The position numbers and the translations under genes are program-made. From Teratosphaeria epicoccoides (taxonomy: Eukaryota > Ascomycota > Dothideomycetes > Mycosphaerellales > Teratosphaeriaceae): a stretch of DNA of 64,000 bases. Location: assembly GCA_021401465.1 (NCBI GenBank), contig JADDMT010000020.1, positions 1 to 64,000 on the forward strand, written 5' to 3'. Under the pieces are notes generated by a model. It had not been told where the DNA came from and did no database searches. It worked only from the letters and a program-made list of their open reading frames with translations. Positions 1-10,983 of this stretch are shown in pieces (positions within the stretch are counted from its first letter, which is position 1; every line of letters begins with the position of its first letter).

Positions 1-215
1 ACCCTTACTACTCGACCCTAAAGTAGAAGAACCAGAGTACACTGTCGAGAAGATTATCGACACTCGCTAGCAGGACAGACAGCAAGAGTACTTAGTAAAA
101 TGGGAAGGATATAGGAGTACCGAGAACGCCTAGGAACCCCTAGAACATCTGCGAAACTGTTAGCAAAAGATACGAAGTTTCGAGAAAGGAACGAACCTAG
201 GAAGAAGATCCTAAG
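1..215 (+). pseudogene. pol C-terminus, integrase chromodomain (element A)
   Basis: The frame encodes the last part of a Gypsy polyprotein. From about 35 to 160 it reads YTVEKIIDTR, then a TAG, then QEYLVKWEGYRSTENA, then a TAG where chromodomains have Trp, then EPLEHL. The E-Y-x-V-E-K start, the YLVKWEGY core and the E-N-x-W-E-P ending are the chromodomain signature of chromoviruses, which targets integration to modified histones in the known families. The remaining TGG codon is preceded by A; the lost Trp sites are TAG. The frame stops near 215 at TAA. Confidence 0.85.
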
Positions 216-718
216 CCATGACTAGACTCCTGCGGGACGCTGTCGACCGGCTTGGCTATCACGCTATCCAGGAAACCCTAATACGAGGCGTTAGCGAAAC
301 CCTCTATTACGCTCTATGTTATAGGACTAAGAGCGAGACCCGCTAAAGGATCTAGGTCAAGAAGAAACCTAGCCTGCGAGAGAGCCTGTTCCTTAGCCTC
401 ATCCTCCCTAATCTCACGCTCCTTAAGAGCGCGACTATCCTCGACCTCCTAGTCGACCGCGTCTAACTGTTTTCGAACATGCATCTCCTTTACATGCGCC
501 TCTATTATCTTCTGCGAAGCCTTAGCTAGGACTGCTTTTGCACGATCGAGATTAGCAATTAGTCTTTTCTGCTAGTCGCCTAACTTCTTCTATGTGACCT
601 CTGTTACCTTCGCGTCGTAACTTTGACAGTTACTAAAGTAACATTACGAACATTTCCCTAATGAAATGTGTACCTGACAAACAAGCTTTAACTCTTGACA
701 CTAAGTACAGGACTTCAG
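198..718 (-). pseudogene. antisense Cys-rich coiled-coil accessory frame (element A copy)
   Basis: On the strand opposite to pol, one frame runs for about 170 codons between the end of pol and the 3' LTR. It begins with a short Cys-rich part, then a charged helical stretch with many K, E, A and R residues (for example QKIIEAHVKEMHVRKQLDAV), then a conserved LDPLAGLALSP segment. Its partner in element B (7,558-8,079) keeps the same frame. The stops are TAG at Trp/Gln-like positions. The start Met of B is a CTG here. I know similar Cys-rich plus coiled-coil frames beside fungal Gypsy elements, but their function is not established. Confidence 0.6.
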
Positions 719-908
719 CTATCCTAGCCCTGACGATAGATTCGATTCGCGCGGCGTTTACGTTTCTACGTTAAAGGGGCGTTAGTGTCTAGGATGACAT
801 AAGGCAGTAATGTAGAAAGAGAAGACATTACGGCATAAAAGGAAATGACAAGAGAAACCCCGCACTAATAAGGTAGCTTAGGGACGAGCTAGGCTAAGAG
901 GGGGATAG
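719..908. other. 3' untranslated part of element A with polypurine tract
   Basis: No coding frame is visible. The stretch ends with AAGAGGGGGATAG directly before the LTR, which is the expected place and composition of the polypurine tract that primes plus-strand DNA synthesis. The same tract occurs inverted next to the 3' LTR of element B at about 7,367-7,380. Confidence 0.6.
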
Positions 909-1383
909 TGTCATGAGTGTTAGGAGTACTATAAGTTACAGGATCATGAGGGTCCTAAGTGCTATGAGTCATAGTATAGTCATAGGAGTACTATAAGTCA
1001 TAAGCATAGTCATAGGAGAAAGGATCTGTCACGTAAGGACAGATCCCTAGATCTATAGGGTTAGTCTACAGATCTATAGGCCTATAGGGGAGAAGGGATC
1101 TGTCATAGGATAATAGACCCTTAGATCTATAGGGTTAGTCTATAGATCTACAGACATGGATCTGTTAGGTCTATCGACAGATCTAACAGAGCTACTCTGT
1201 CTCTCTAGTATATAGGGATAGCTTTAGGACAGGCAGTTAGGAGCTTCGTGCTTAATTCAATTTAATTCCCTTTCCTAAGGGGATAGTTAGTTACAAGGTT
1301 AATTGCTATTATCGATATTCTTTACAGCTCTACAAGTCTAACACCTAATCCCCTTCCTGCTATTAGCACCTACCCTTATGACA
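909..1383 (+). repeat. 3' LTR of element A (about 475 bp)
   Basis: The repeat starts TGTCATGAG and ends CCTTATGACA, giving the TG...CA ends with a short inverted repeat. Family members lie at 6,890-7,366, 20,179-20,626, 48,371-48,847 and 59,810-60,321. The LTR contains two tandem units of roughly 75-80 bp, each built round GGATCTGT...ACAGATCC and AGATCT...AGATCT inverted motifs. The neighbouring bases (GATAG before, TACTT after) do not show a duplication because the other end of the element is outside the window. Confidence 0.85.
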
Positions 1384-1985
1384 TACTTCATGTTTAACTA
1401 GGCTTAGGATAACTTAAAGACAGTCTTCGTAACGACATTTATGCAAGGAAGAGCTTAGTATTAGGTTAAACTTTTTCTTAGGACCTATCTAGATAGTAAC
1501 AGAACTGACAACTTAAACGGAGTTTTCTCAAGCTATAAACACCTTAAGCATGTAATGAAGAAAGTCTTTAGATCTTTAAACAAGGTTACTATTATAGTTA
1601 GGGTTATCTAACACTTGACTTAGAAGGGGTCATGTGCTAATTATGCCGCCAAATTTCAGGAATATGCCTAGCTTATAAAGTAGGACGACGAAGCTCTTAT
1701 GAAAATGTACTGACAAGGTCATAAAGATAACGTTAAGGATAAGCTTATACGCGACAGCAGAAGGGTAGATAATATAGGAACATTAGTTAAGGTTTTGATT
1801 AATCTTGACGATAAGCTCTATAAGCGAGCTTTAGAACGACGCTATGATTCTAAGACTTCTAGAAAATCAGGATTTGCGCCTAGATACGACGATTGACAAA
1901 ACCATAGTACCTACAATAAGCTAAAGGGAAACAACTACTATAGCGCGCAACTAATAGAACTAGATGCTATAGGATCATAAGATAC
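1384..1985 (+). pseudogene. Gypsy gag remnant (element C)
   Basis: The frame reads through VFSSYKHLKHVMKKVF, NYAAKFQEYA and DDEALMKMY, then a TAG, then QGHKDNVKDKLI and RDSRRVDNIGTLVKVLINLD. This pattern (an AAKFQEYA-type segment followed by a conserved Asp/Arg-rich C-terminal half) is that of the retrotransposon gag family (PF03732-like), the capsid protein that packages element RNA. I saw no zinc knuckle before the pol frame begins, in keeping with an internal loss of gag end and protease. Confidence 0.7.
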
Positions 1986-2019
1986 ACTTACAGCCTAGGA
2001 AAGAGCCTCTATAGAGACC

Positions 2020-4690
2020 CCTATACGCGATGTCTAAGAAAGAGCTTAAAACCCTAAACGAATAGCTAAAGGAGAAACTAGAAAAGGGCTAGATATAGAA
2101 GTCGACATCGTTAGCAGCCTCGCTAGTAATGTTCGTTCTAAAAGCAAACGGGAAACTACGACTAGTAGTAGATTTCAGACAACTAAACAACATCATAATA
2201 TAGAACTAGTACCTATTACTAAACATCAAAGAAATGGAAGACCGATTAACTAGATTAGACTAGTATGTGAAGATTGACCTACGCGATGCGTTCTACGCGA
2301 TATACATGGCTCCTGAATACGAATAGATGACTACATTCTAGACAAGATATAGACTTTATGAGTTCTTAGTTATGCTAATAGGACTAACTAACGCCCTAGC
2401 GTCATGTCAGGACCTTGTTAATAAAGTCCTTCGAGAACTTCTAGATATGTGCGTTATAGCATACATGGATGACATTCTAGTTTATGCTAGGGGAAGTCTT
2501 TATAAGCACGTACGACAAGTATAAGACGTCTTTAAACGATTAAGCTAAGTTAGGTTCAAGGATATACTAGAGAAATGCAAATTTCACAAGAAGGAAGTCA
2601 AGTTCCTAGGATTCGTCATTAGCATGACTAGAATCTAAATCCATCTAGAGAAGACTAGGTTAATACAGGAATAGCTGACACTAACATGCGTTAAGGACCT
2701 ACAGGCATTCCTAGGACTAGCTAACTACAACAGGAAATTCATTAAGGGCTATTCTAAGACATTAGTACCCCTTACGGAGCTTATGAAGAAAGACAAGAGA
2801 TAGAACTAGAGCCTAAGTGAAGAGTTAGCGTTTAAGCGACTAAAGGAATAGTGCGCTTTAGCAGTAACGCTACGACTATTCGATAGAAACAAGGCGGTCT
2901 AGATAGAGACAGACGCGTTAAAATCAGCTATAGGAGCATGCCTCATGTAAGTGCATAATAGGAAACGACACCCTGTAGCCTACTATTCAAGAAAGATGTC
3001 GCCTGCAGAACAGAGCTACGACATCTATAATAAGGAGCTACTTGCAATAGTTGCATCCCTGTAACACTAGCGAGTATATGCGGAAGGAGTACTAAGTCTT
3101 ATGATTCTTTCTAATTACAAGAATCTGACTTACTTCACTACGACTAAAATACTAACCTAAAGACAAGCCCGCTAGTCGGAGCTATTAGGGCAGGGCAAGT
3201 TCGAAATCCGCTATACTCCTAGATGTAAGAACAGACGAGCCGACGCACTAAGCCGCTATAGCGACTATATAGAGAGTCATGAGACAGTGTAATAACAAAT
3301 ACTAAAGGCTAATTAAGATAGAAGCCTTAGTGCTAATACGAAAGAATTTAACAGCGTTATGCAAGTTCTTCAAGATAAGGAAGAACAGTTCCTGATTAAA
3401 CATAGGAAGTACTAAGTACCTAAGGAACAAGTTACAGAGTGTATATAACAACACTACGACAGGCTAGAGAATAGACACCCTAGAGTTTTAAAGACAATAG
3501 AGTTAGTCAAATGGAGCTTCAGATTCCTACACATGCGACAACAAGTCCTAGAGTACATTAAGAAAGGTCTATAGTGTTAGCGTAACAAGGCTAATAGGCA
3601 TGCTAAATATAGACACATGTAATTTAGGACACCTCTAGAATGACTATAGGACAAAGTTATAATAGACTTTATTACGAAACTGCTAAAATCTAAGGACCTA
3701 GTCATAGGACATAGCTATAACATAATACTCGTCATAGTCGATAGGCTTACAAAATATGCACACTATATTCCTACTAACGAAGCAAGTATAGTAGCGCAAC
3801 TTAGATACCTTATTCTAAATAGGCTTATGCGATACCATGGATTCCTGAGGACATATATTACAGACAAAGACAAGCTCTTTACCTCAAATTACTAGAAGAC
3901 GCTTACAGCGACACTCAGAATCAAGTACAAGTAATCTATAGCATACTATCTGTAAACAGACAGCTAGACAGAAGTTAAGAACTAGGCCTTAGAGGTATAT
4001 CTACGACACTATGTCAATTACGTACAGGATAACTAGGTATCATTACTACCTATAGCATAACTTGTACTAAATAATTAACAATCTAAGACTACAAAAGAGA
4101 CACTATTCTTCGCTAATTTTGGGAAATATCTGCAACTGTTTAGGGGATAGTATTTGTAGTATCTACATGCGGATAAGGTAATAGTCGCTTTAGAAGACTT
4201 GCAGCGCATGCACAAGAAATTATAAGAGGCAATTACCTAGTCTTAAGAGAAGATCATAGGACAGTATAACGCTAAACGAAAAGTGGCACCTTAGCTAAAG
4301 AGGGGGGATAAGGTCTACCTCCTAACGAAAAACCTGAGAACCTAGAGATTGACTAAGAAACTAGACTATTAGAAGGTTAGGCCATTTTTGATTAATAAGC
4401 CCTGCGGACTAGTTAATTACTAACTTAAACTACTAGATAACGCAAAGGTATACCTAGTATTCTACATCTCTACGCTAGAACTAGCAGACGCGGAAACACT
4501 ATGTCAGGAAACGTTTCACTTCTAACTAGAGGGAGAGAACAAGTTTAAAGTCAAAGAAATCATAGACTAGAAGGGTTAGTAATACCTCGTCAAATGGAAA
4601 GGATATGACGATACCGAGAATACCTAGGAACTAAAAAGGAACCTTAAGAACTACTAACGTCTCTTAGTGAAGTTTCATCTGGCGCAGAAG
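2020..4690 (+). pseudogene. Gypsy pol: reverse transcriptase, RNase H, integrase, chromodomain (element C)
   Basis: Domains in order: reverse transcriptase from about 2,100 (GKLRLVVDFRQLN, KIDLRDAFYAIYMAPEYE, catalytic YMDD at 2,463-2,474); RNase H and connection about 2,880-3,280 (TDALKSAIGACLM, HPVAYYSRKMSPAE, YDIYNKELLAIV); integrase about 3,400-4,300 (VDRLTKYAHYIPTNEA and a YHGFLRTYITDKDKLFTSNY stretch that includes one catalytic Asp); chromodomain about 4,555-4,680 (YLVKWKGYDDTENT). At least twenty in-frame stops, mostly TAG where relatives have Trp or Gln. The product would have copied and integrated the element; this copy cannot. Confidence 0.9.
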
Positions 4691-4691
4691 T

Positions 4692-4942
4692 AACTACCTG
4701 TTTGTATGTCTATAGAATTAGGATTTTCTTAGTCACCTAGATACCTAACCTGACTGCTAATACTATAATGTCTATATAGTCCTAACTAGTAGGGATCTAG
4801 GCATAGAGGGCCTACAGGTCTTCTAGCTTTACATCGTACCTGTCATTCTAGTTAGCAAGATCTAGGACAGTAGTTACCTAGTCGCCATATCGAGCTTGTA
4901 GGCCCTAGGAGTTAGTGCCCTATTTAGTATTGTCTCCTATAT
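4692..4942 (-). repeat. direct repeat within Copia fragments, copy 1
   Basis: About 250 bp that recur in the same orientation at 5,981-6,226 with mostly C/T and G/A differences. On the minus strand it encodes the segment just before the Copia reverse transcriptase (RYDVKLED ... LAVR ... VTKKILIL). Confidence 0.8.
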
Positions 4943-5980
4943 TAGCTCCTACTACATCCTAGACTAGTAGGAAGTTATCTAGGGCTACGAGCGCTCTTAT
5001 TAGCTTCTACTTCTCTACCTAACTGTCTCTAGTCGCTAGTCTTTTTCTAAGCATTACTGTTAGAGTAGCTCGTGACTTAGAATTCTTAGTTAGTATACCC
5101 TCTGTCTATGTAGGAATTAACAGGGCCTCGGGTTAAAACTAATCCTCTACTAGATATGTCCTTTTGCCTAAGACTAGCTAAGGTGCGGCTAGTGCTCCTA
5201 CTAGCCTAGGGTCGCTCTGCGGCTAAGCTACTACTAAGCCTAAGTCTTCCTCTAATACTCCTAATCTAGCCTAAAGGTACCTACCTTTTAGTCCCAGGTA
5301 ATCTTCACGTTTAGCAGGTAGGTCGCTTCCCTAAGGTCCTTAATCTTAAAGACCCCCTTTAGGCAGTCCTTAAACTATTTCATGTTAGTAATCTTCTTCA
5401 TCCTAATTATGATGTCATTAACATAGACAAGAAGCATGATCTCCTTCTTCTAATATACAAATAGACATAGATTAGCTTTGCTCTAGATATAGCCTATTCT
5501 TAAGATTTCCTTCCTACATAGCTAATGCTAGTTACAAGCTACTTACTTCAGGCTATATAGGCTCTTAGTTAATCTTAGTGCTTCCCCTTTGTTAATAAAT
5601 ACTCCTAGTAGAGCCTTTATAAAGATACGCTCTTTAAGAGTAGACTCTATAAAGGCATTGTTAATATCTACCTAGTAGAGCTCCTAGTCGTTAAGGGAAA
5701 TGACTACTATGAAGAGTCTAATAGTGTCATGTCTTATAGTTAGCGCAAAGGTGTCTTTAAAGTTCATCCTAAACTTCTAACTAAAGCCCTAGGCTACTAC
5801 TTAGGTCTTAAATTTGTTGACTAAACTGTTAGTATTATATTTAACATCAAACACCTATTTTAAGGTAATTAGGTTAGTTCCTTTTAGCGGCACTATTACT
5901 TTAAAGGTTCCGTTTAACTCTAGTGCTATTATCTCTTACATGACTACTTCTCTCTAGAGGTAGCCCTATTTCAGGTTAGT

Positions 5981-6226
5981 AACTACCTGTTTATATGTCT
6001 GTAGAATCGGGGTTTTCTTAGTTACCTAGATGCCTGACCTAACTACTAATGCTGTAATGTCTATGTAGTCCTAAATAGTAGGGATCTAGGCATAGTAGGC
6101 CTACAGGTCTTCTAGCTTTACATTGTACCTGTTATTCTAGTTAGCAAGATCTAGGATAGTAGTTACCTAGTTGTCATATTAAGCTTGTAGGCTCTAGGAG
6201 TTAGTGTTATATTTAGTATTGTCTCC
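5981..6226 (-). repeat. direct repeat within Copia fragments, copy 2
   Basis: Second copy of the 4,692-4,942 sequence. Here it is in its natural place directly upstream (minus strand) of the reverse transcriptase, and it abuts a Copia LTR at 6,227. Confidence 0.8.
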
Positions 6227-6487
6227 TGTTAAATTAAGGTCTTATACACAGGCAATAGATTTACGCATAGGAAGTAGCTACAGAATGAATATGTTTTGTC
6301 AGGTATTAGATATATAACGAACGTGATAGATAGAAGAGAAGAGGTGAAAATTCTTCTCTTCCTAGCTAGGGTCATATATCCCTTAACCCCTGACCTAAGT
6401 CAGAGAGGTCAGAGTCAGGGTCCTGCCTGACTCTAACTCCTACTAACTTAGTGCGACTAGTATGTAACTACCTATCGCATTTTAACA
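6227..6487 (-). repeat. Copia LTR, probably solo (261 bp)
   Basis: On the minus strand it starts TGTTAAAATG and ends AATTTAACA. It has the same length and ends as the LTR at 57,564-57,824, so the two are one Copia family in opposite orientation. No primer-binding site follows it: the sequence at 6,215-6,226 is Copia pol-like, not the GGTTATGAGCCC seen at 57,825. CTCC occurs on both sides (6,223-6,226 and 6,488-6,491), so an insertion into the Copia fragment is possible. Confidence 0.75.
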
Positions 6488-6884
6488 CTCCTATTTAGGC
6501 ACATACTAGTATACTTAGTATACTCCTACTATCTTCTAATCTATTGTTTGTCTGACTAGTGAAGATGTTTGTCATAGTATGCTTGTACTACTAGATTAAT
6601 GCTCTTGTAAAAGAGAACAATGCGCTAGAGTATTCTCGCTTTACATGTTCACGAATTCATGTGTTTACTCTACTTTACATGTCTGTAAATTTATGTCTTT
6701 ACTCTGCTTTTATAGGCAAGTCCGACTTTTGTATAAAGTCGTCCTTCCCTTCTTAATTGTCCTTCTCTTTTGCATCATCATTACTTACTAACTACAGCTT
6801 CCTTAACACATTAACATAGCTCTACAGAGAGGTATACTACTAATCCTACTAGATAGTACTTTGTTTGACGTAAAGCTTACATAG
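6488..6884. other. unidentified AT-rich sequence between Copia LTR and element B
   Basis: No coding frame is recognised. Two imperfect tandem units of about 34 bp lie at 6,639-6,705 (CTTTACATGT ... TTTACTCT). This is part of the sequence into which element B inserted, and its continuation lies at 20,632. Confidence 0.4.
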
Positions 6885-6889
6885 ATTAT
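6885..6889. repeat. target site duplication ATTAT of element B (left)
   Basis: ATTAT directly precedes the LTR at 6,890 and recurs directly after the other LTR at 20,627-20,631. A perfect 5-bp duplication shows that 6,890-20,626 entered as one unit. Confidence 0.85.
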
Positions 6890-7366
6890 TGTCATAAGGG
6901 TAGGTGCTAATAGCAGGAAGGTAACTAGGTGTTAGACTTGCAGAGCTATAAAGAATATCGATAATAGCAGTTAACCTTGTAACTAACTCTCCTCTAAGTA
7001 AGAGAGGATTAAATTAAGATTAAGCACGAAGCTCCTAACTGCCTGTCCTGAAGCTATCCCTATATACTAGAGAGACAGAGTAGCTCTGTTAGATCTGTCG
7101 ACAGACCTAACAGATCCGTGTCTATAGATCTATAGACTAACCCTACAGATCCGAGGGTCTGTTGTCCTATAATAGATCCCTTCTCCCCTATAGGCCTATA
7201 GATCTATAGACTAACCCTACAGATCTAGGGATCTGTCCTCATGTGACAGATCCTTTCTCCTATGACTATGCTTATAACTTATAGTACTCCTATGACTATA
7301 CTATAACTCATAGCACTTAGGACCCTTATGATCCTGTGACTTATAGTACTCCTAACACTCATGACA
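6890..7366 (-). repeat. 3' LTR of element B (477 bp)
   Basis: On the plus strand it reads TGTCATAAGG ... CATGACA. The inner neighbour is CTATCCCCCTCTTAG, the complement of the polypurine tract also seen in element A. The internal tandem units with AGATCT and ACAGATC motifs are present. Confidence 0.85.
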
Positions 7367-7557
7367 CTATCCCCCTCTTAGCCTAGCTCGTCCCTAAGCT
7401 ACCTTATTAGTACGGGGTTTCTCTTGTTATTTCCTTTTCTGCTGTGATGTCTTCTCTTTCTACATTACTGCCTTGTGTTATCCTAGACACTAACGCCCCT
7501 TTAACACAGAAACGCAAACGCTGCGTGAATCGAATCTATCGTTAGGGCCAGGACAGC

Positions 7558-8079
7558 ATGAAGTCCTGTACTTAGTGTCAAGAGTTAAAGCTTGTTTATT
7601 AGGTACACATTTCCTCGGGGAAATGTTTATAATGTTACTTTAGCAACTGTCGAAGTTACGACGCGAAGGTGACAGAGGTCAAATAGAAGAAGTTAGGCAA
7701 TTAGCGGAAAAGACTAATTACTAATCTCGATCGTGCGAAGGCGGTCCTAGCTAAGGCTTCGCAGAAGATAATAGAGGCGCATGCAAAGGAGATGCGTCTT
7801 CGAAAACAGTTAGACGCGGTCGACTAGGAGGTCGAGGATAGTCACGCTCTCGAGGAGCGTGAGATTAGGGAGGATGAGGCCAAGGAACAGGCTCTCTTGC
7901 AGGCTAGGTTTCTTCTTGACCTAGATCCTTTAGCGGGTCTCGCTCTTAGTCCTACGACATAGAGCGTAATAGAGGGTTTCGCTAACGCCTCATATTAGGG
8001 TTTCCTAGATGGCGTGATAGCCGAGCCGGTCGACAGCCTCCTGCAGGAGTCTAGGCGTGGCTTAGGATCTTCTTCCTAG
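7558..8079 (+). pseudogene. antisense Cys-rich coiled-coil accessory frame (element B copy)
   Basis: An ATG at 7,558 opens a frame that can be followed for about 174 codons on the strand opposite to gag-pol, converging with the end of pol at about 8,062. The first 45 codons hold Cys residues in a zinc-finger-like spacing (SCT-TAG-CQ, later GKCL and an SNCRSY stretch whose last Tyr is probably a changed Cys). They are followed by a predicted coiled coil (LDRAKAVLAKASQKIIEAHA, REIREDEAKEQAL) and a LDPLAGLALSP segment. About seven TAG codons interrupt it, plus one TAA. The same frame exists in element A. Function unknown; similar proteins are encoded beside other fungal Gypsy elements. Confidence 0.65.
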
Positions 8080-10803
8080 GTTAGTTCCTTTCTCGAAACT
8101 TCGTATCTTTTACGGACAGTTTCGCAGATGTTCTAAGGGTTCCTAGGTGTTCTTAGTACTCCTATATCCTTCCCATTTTACTAAGTACTCTCGCTGTCCG
8201 TCCTGCTAGCGAGTGTCGATAATCTTCTCGACAGTGTACTCTAGTTCTTCTACTTCGGGGTCAAGTAGTAAGGGTTCCGATTACAGTGCGGCGTCTAGCG
8301 CTACTTGTTCTAGCAGAGAGACATAGAACACAGGGTGTATTCTTATCTGCTCGGGTAGCTGTAACTTAAAATTAACTAGTCCCTTCTTAGCCTTAATCCT
8401 AAATGGTCCTAGTTTTACAGCGTCTAGTTTTTTACTCGGCTTGTCTGATTTGATATGACAGCGGAGGAGATACACCTTGTCCCCCTCCTTTAGAATTAGT
8501 CCCTTAATTCTCTTACGATTCGCGTACTATGCTATGTTCTGCTAATAGAACTACAGGTCGAGTCGTGCTTCTGTTTGCAGTTAGCGTAGATGTTCTACTC
8601 GTCTGAGTACTACTAGGTTTAGATTACTAGCTAAGACGTCCGGAATGTCTTCTATAGCTGATCTATATGCTATCTGAAATAGGGAGAGTCCTGTTAACTC
8701 TGCTAGCGTACTATTATACGCAAGTTATGCTATTAGCAACAACTCTACCTAGTTGTTCTAGTCCCTATTCACATAGGATCGAAGGTACTATTCTAACGTC
8801 TGATTTAGACGTTCCGTCTGTCTATCTGTCTAAGGGTAGAAGGAAGTACTTAGTCGATGTTTGACCTAGAATTGTCTTATTAGGGCTCTCTAGAAGTTAG
8901 AGGTAAACACGGATCCTCGATCCGTTACTAGGTCCTATAGCATACTATGTAATGCTACTACCTATTTAATGAAGACATGCGCGATATCTTTAGTCTTAAA
9001 GTCTTCGCGGTACAGGATAAACTTCCCGAACTTAGTGAATTAGTCGACTACTACTATGATCCTATCGAAGAACTCATTAGTAGCGGGTTCTCTTGACTAA
9101 GGTAGTTTAACGATAAAGTCCATGGCGAGCGATTCCCATGGCCGTTAAGGTACCTTAAGTAGTCGTAGTAGCCTATATAGTCTGTAACAGTTATGCTTAC
9201 TTTATTAGCAAGTTACACATTAACGGACGTAGTCCTCGATTGCCTTGCCTATCCTAGGGAAGTAATATTCTTGTCGGAGAATTTGCTTCATTTTAGACAC
9301 TCCTAGGTGTCCTGCCTAAGGAACGTCATGTTAGAGGCATAGTAATTCTAATTGTGAGGACGTTAGTACGTATACTAACCCTTAGAAGAGAAGTATTCTG
9401 TCTTTGTCTTCCTAGTCCTCCTGTCTATCAATGTCGTCGCGGACAGCAAGTGTAGTTAGGTCGTAGACTAGTGCGTTCTTCAGGTCGTCCTAGAATTCGC
9501 TAGTTTATGTGATAGCTATAGCTGCGAGTTAGTTAACTCTAAGCGTGCTATTGCTATTTTCCTAGAGAACAGCGTGTTCCCCCTGCTTCACGCCCTTCAT
9601 GTAGTCTGTCTAGCTGCTAAGTGCATCGGCGCGTGCGTTATTAGTCCCCTTACAATAGACGATCTTGCAGTTAAAACTAGAGAGCTCCTTACTCTACTAA
9701 ACCTGTCGTTAGTTTAACTCTTTCGTCGTTATGAAGTATCGCAAGTTCTTATGGTCTGTGTAGATCATGACCTAGTGCTTAGAACCTTCTAAGTATACTC
9801 GCTAGGCCTTCTAGGCGTCTACTATAGCTAGAAGTTCTTTGTCGTAGACATTATAACGGAGTTTAGGTCTAGACAATTTCCTCGAGTAGTAGGCAACTAG
9901 CTGTAGTCGTCTACTCGGTCCTAGTTGACTTAAGCATGCCCTGAGTGCTATGTCGGAGGCATCTGTTTCGACAGTAATAGGCTTATCTAGGTCGAATACA
10001 AGTAAGATCGGCTAATCTGTAAATTGTCGCTTAAGTTCCTTCAAGACATTCTGTTAGGCGTTGTCCTATACGAATAGTGTATCCTTCGTCGTAAGAGTCG
10101 TAAGTAGTACTATAATCTTCGAATAGTATGCCACAAATCTTTAGTAGAAGTTAGCGAATCTAAGGAAGGACTATACTTCCTTAACATTAGTTAGCGTAGG
10201 CTACTCTTTTACGACTTCCTGCTTATGAAACTCGCTCTTCTGAGGCTTGACCTTTAACCGGTAATCCTGGAGTTTCTGAAGTAACTTGCGCACGTAAGTC
10301 CTATGCTCTTCGATTGTCCGGGAGTAGACAAGGATGTCGTCTAGGTATATAACTACAAAGACGTTAAGGTACTCTTATAGCACATTGTTAATAAATGCCT
10401 ACCATGTAGCCAGGGCGTTTGTTAACCTAAATAGCATGACTATGTACTCGTAGTATCCGAACCTAGTTCGGAACGTAGTCTTCTATTCTTCGCTTTCCTT
10501 AATTTGAATTTAGTTATACGCTCTAGGTATGTCGAACTTCGAGAACTATATTGCTCCTTGTAGGCAGTCCTGCAATTTCGAGAGCAAAGGAAGCAGATAA
10601 CTATTCTTTATCGTGATGTCGTTTAATCTACAATAATCTACGTAGAGTCCCTAGTTATCTTCCCCCTTAGGCACAAACAGGATTAGATATCTAGCTAGGG
10701 ACTACGACTCGCGGATGAAGCCTTTCCGGAGGTTGTCTTCTAGGTATTTCCAGAGAATCTCTAGTTTCGCCACTAATAACAGGCGAACTAATTACTTCGT
10801 TAA
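8062..10803 (-). pseudogene. pol of element B: reverse transcriptase to chromodomain
   Basis: Minus-strand frame downstream of the nested insertion. Reverse transcriptase starts at about 10,790 (EILWKYLEDNLRKGFIRES) and has YLDDILVY at 10,324-10,347. RNase H lies about 10,000-9,700 (VETDASDIALRACLSQLG, VYDKELLAIVDA). Integrase about 9,300-8,500; its C-terminal part remains open at 8,475-8,281 (KLGPFRIKAKKGLVNFKLQL). The chromodomain is at about 8,235-8,110. It stops with TAA at 8,062-8,064. Interruptions are TAG at Trp/Gln positions. The nested element F entered just before the reverse transcriptase, separating this part from protease and gag at 17,636-20,125. Confidence 0.88.
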
Positions 10804-10983
10804 TGTCACAGGTAAACGGCGTATACATAGGGGTTCATGTAGTATTTAACAAGTACGATAGGGAGAGAGGGACTATCTGCTAGTTGTCCGGTCTTTTATG
10901 GCTAGCCTCGTCAGGGGTTACGTCGCGTACTACGCGCGCATAGGCCCTAGCCTATGCTAAGACTTAGGGCCTCGCCCTTTACA
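10804..10983 (-). repeat. 3' LTR of element F (180 bp)
   Basis: Plus-strand ends TGTCACAGG ... CCCTTTACA. A purine tract in minus-strand sense (AAGAAGGGGTAGGGGGGAA, about 10,984-11,002) lies directly inside. It differs from the other LTR at eleven sites, all transitions. Confidence 0.88.

Larger units (their letters stand above)
1..1383 (+). mobile_element. 3' end of Ty3/Gypsy chromovirus (element A)
   Basis: This is the tail of an LTR retrotransposon whose 5' part lies before the window. It consists of the end of pol with a chromodomain, an antisense accessory frame, a purine-rich tract ending at 908 and a complete 3' LTR (909-1383). The same arrangement appears inverted at 6,890-8,280 in element B, so A and B are copies of one family in opposite orientation. 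Both copies carry many TAG/CTA changes and A is not functional. Confidence 0.85.
1384..4690 (+). mobile_element. LTR-less Ty3/Gypsy element (element C)
   Basis: An internal retrotransposon fragment running directly from the LTR of element A. It carries gag, then reverse transcriptase, RNase H, integrase and chromodomain in the usual Ty3/Gypsy order. I see no LTR of its own at either end: it abuts an A-type LTR on the left and Copia sequence on the right. The aspartic protease expected between gag and reverse transcriptase appears to be missing. Almost every interruption in the frame is TAG. Confidence 0.8.
4691..6226 (-). pseudogene. Ty1/Copia pol fragments
   Basis: On the minus strand the segment about 5,980 to 5,240 reads like the Copia reverse transcriptase: QVTKKTPIL-like start, DVKYNT, LNDxELxQVDINNAFIEST, LRLTKSLYGLKQ and a VYVNDIII active-site region at about 5,413-5,430, where the first catalytic Asp of YVDD appears as Asn (GAC to AAC), followed by FKIKDLREATYLLNVKIT. 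Further downstream (about 5,230-4,692) sequence that normally lies before the reverse transcriptase appears again. The order is therefore scrambled: two partial Copia copies joined, or one copy with a duplicated piece. Confidence 0.75.
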
